Of a stretch of DNA of 64,000 nt, positions 63,996-64,000 are shown one piece after another; position 1 is the stretch's first letter, and every line of letters starts with the position of its first letter. Source of the DNA: CAWDPQ01 sp963804245. Lineage in GTDB: Bacteria > Acidobacteriota > Vicinamibacteria > Vicinamibacterales > 2-12-FULL-66-21. The DNA is taken from contig CAWDPQ010000009.1 in assembly GCA_963804245.1 (NCBI GenBank), positions 434,001 through 498,000 on the forward strand, in the 5' to 3' direction. The notes under the pieces are model-generated. The model was not told the DNA's origin. It saw only the letters and a list, made by a program, of their open reading frames with translations, and ran no database searches. A program made the translations under genes and the position numbers.

Positions 63996-64000
63996 AGTGC

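Overview
The window is a GC-rich bacterial chromosome segment with dense, co-oriented genes, many 1-4 nt stop/start overlaps and frequent TTG/GTG starts. The pilin families, the VKOR-thioredoxin fusion, the winged-helix/WD40-type regulator and the small repeats scattered between genes suggest an Acidobacteriota-like organism, possibly from the Vicinamibacteria. That placement is an inference from gene content, since no rRNA gene is present.

Layout: (1) 1-3.2 kb, minus strand: a MacB-like permease cut by the window edge, its HlyD/MacA-type adaptor and a Yip1-family membrane protein. (2) 3.4-27.9 kb, plus strand: a nearly complete type IV pilus locus. It holds an outer-membrane TraF/FadL-like protein, pilB-pilT-pilC-pilS-pilR, three pilin genes, a VKOR-DsbA disulfide enzyme, an ABC transporter and a TPR protein. 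These are followed by a prepilin peptidase fused in frame to a histidine kinase, then FimT/GspH-, PilV-, PilW-, PilX- and PilY1-like proteins and a zinc-ribbon TPR protein. (3) 28-42.7 kb: a glycan locus with a TMTC-like membrane mannosyltransferase homologue, several GT2 and GT4 glycosyltransferases, a Wzm/Wzt-type exporter and a GT2-methyltransferase-deacetylase fusion. Several of these genes carry single-base frameshifts. (4) 42.9-47.3 kb: a second PilV/PilW/PilX-like cassette, a frameshifted small exported protein and an NtrC-type response regulator. (5) 47.3-60 kb: housekeeping genes aroB, nadB, proS, tatC, tatA, a ctpA-type protease, a structured RNA region, smc and an M48 protease. (6) 60-64 kb: a decayed winged-helix/WD40 protein, a 3' tRNA fragment, and small hypothetical genes in visibly more AT-rich DNA that looks acquired.

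How the parts fit: PilB and PilT drive pilus extension and retraction through PilC. The PilD part of the fusion would process the pilins and pseudopilins. PilS/PilR probably switch on pilA from a near-perfect sigma-54 promoter just downstream of pilR. A second very good sigma-54 site precedes the minor pseudopilin operon, and a weaker one with the same geometry precedes the second pseudopilin cassette. All three pilins have exactly two cysteines and sit beside a VKOR-DsbA gene, which suggests disulfide-stabilised pilins. The adjoining glycan genes may build a surface polysaccharide or decorate the pilus.

Most notable points: the PilD-histidine kinase fusion, the sigma-54 promoter set with a shared palindrome at pilB and pilA, the structured RNA with a competing terminator in front of smc, the duplicated pseudopilin cassette, and the clustering of frameshifts in the glycan/pseudopilin region.
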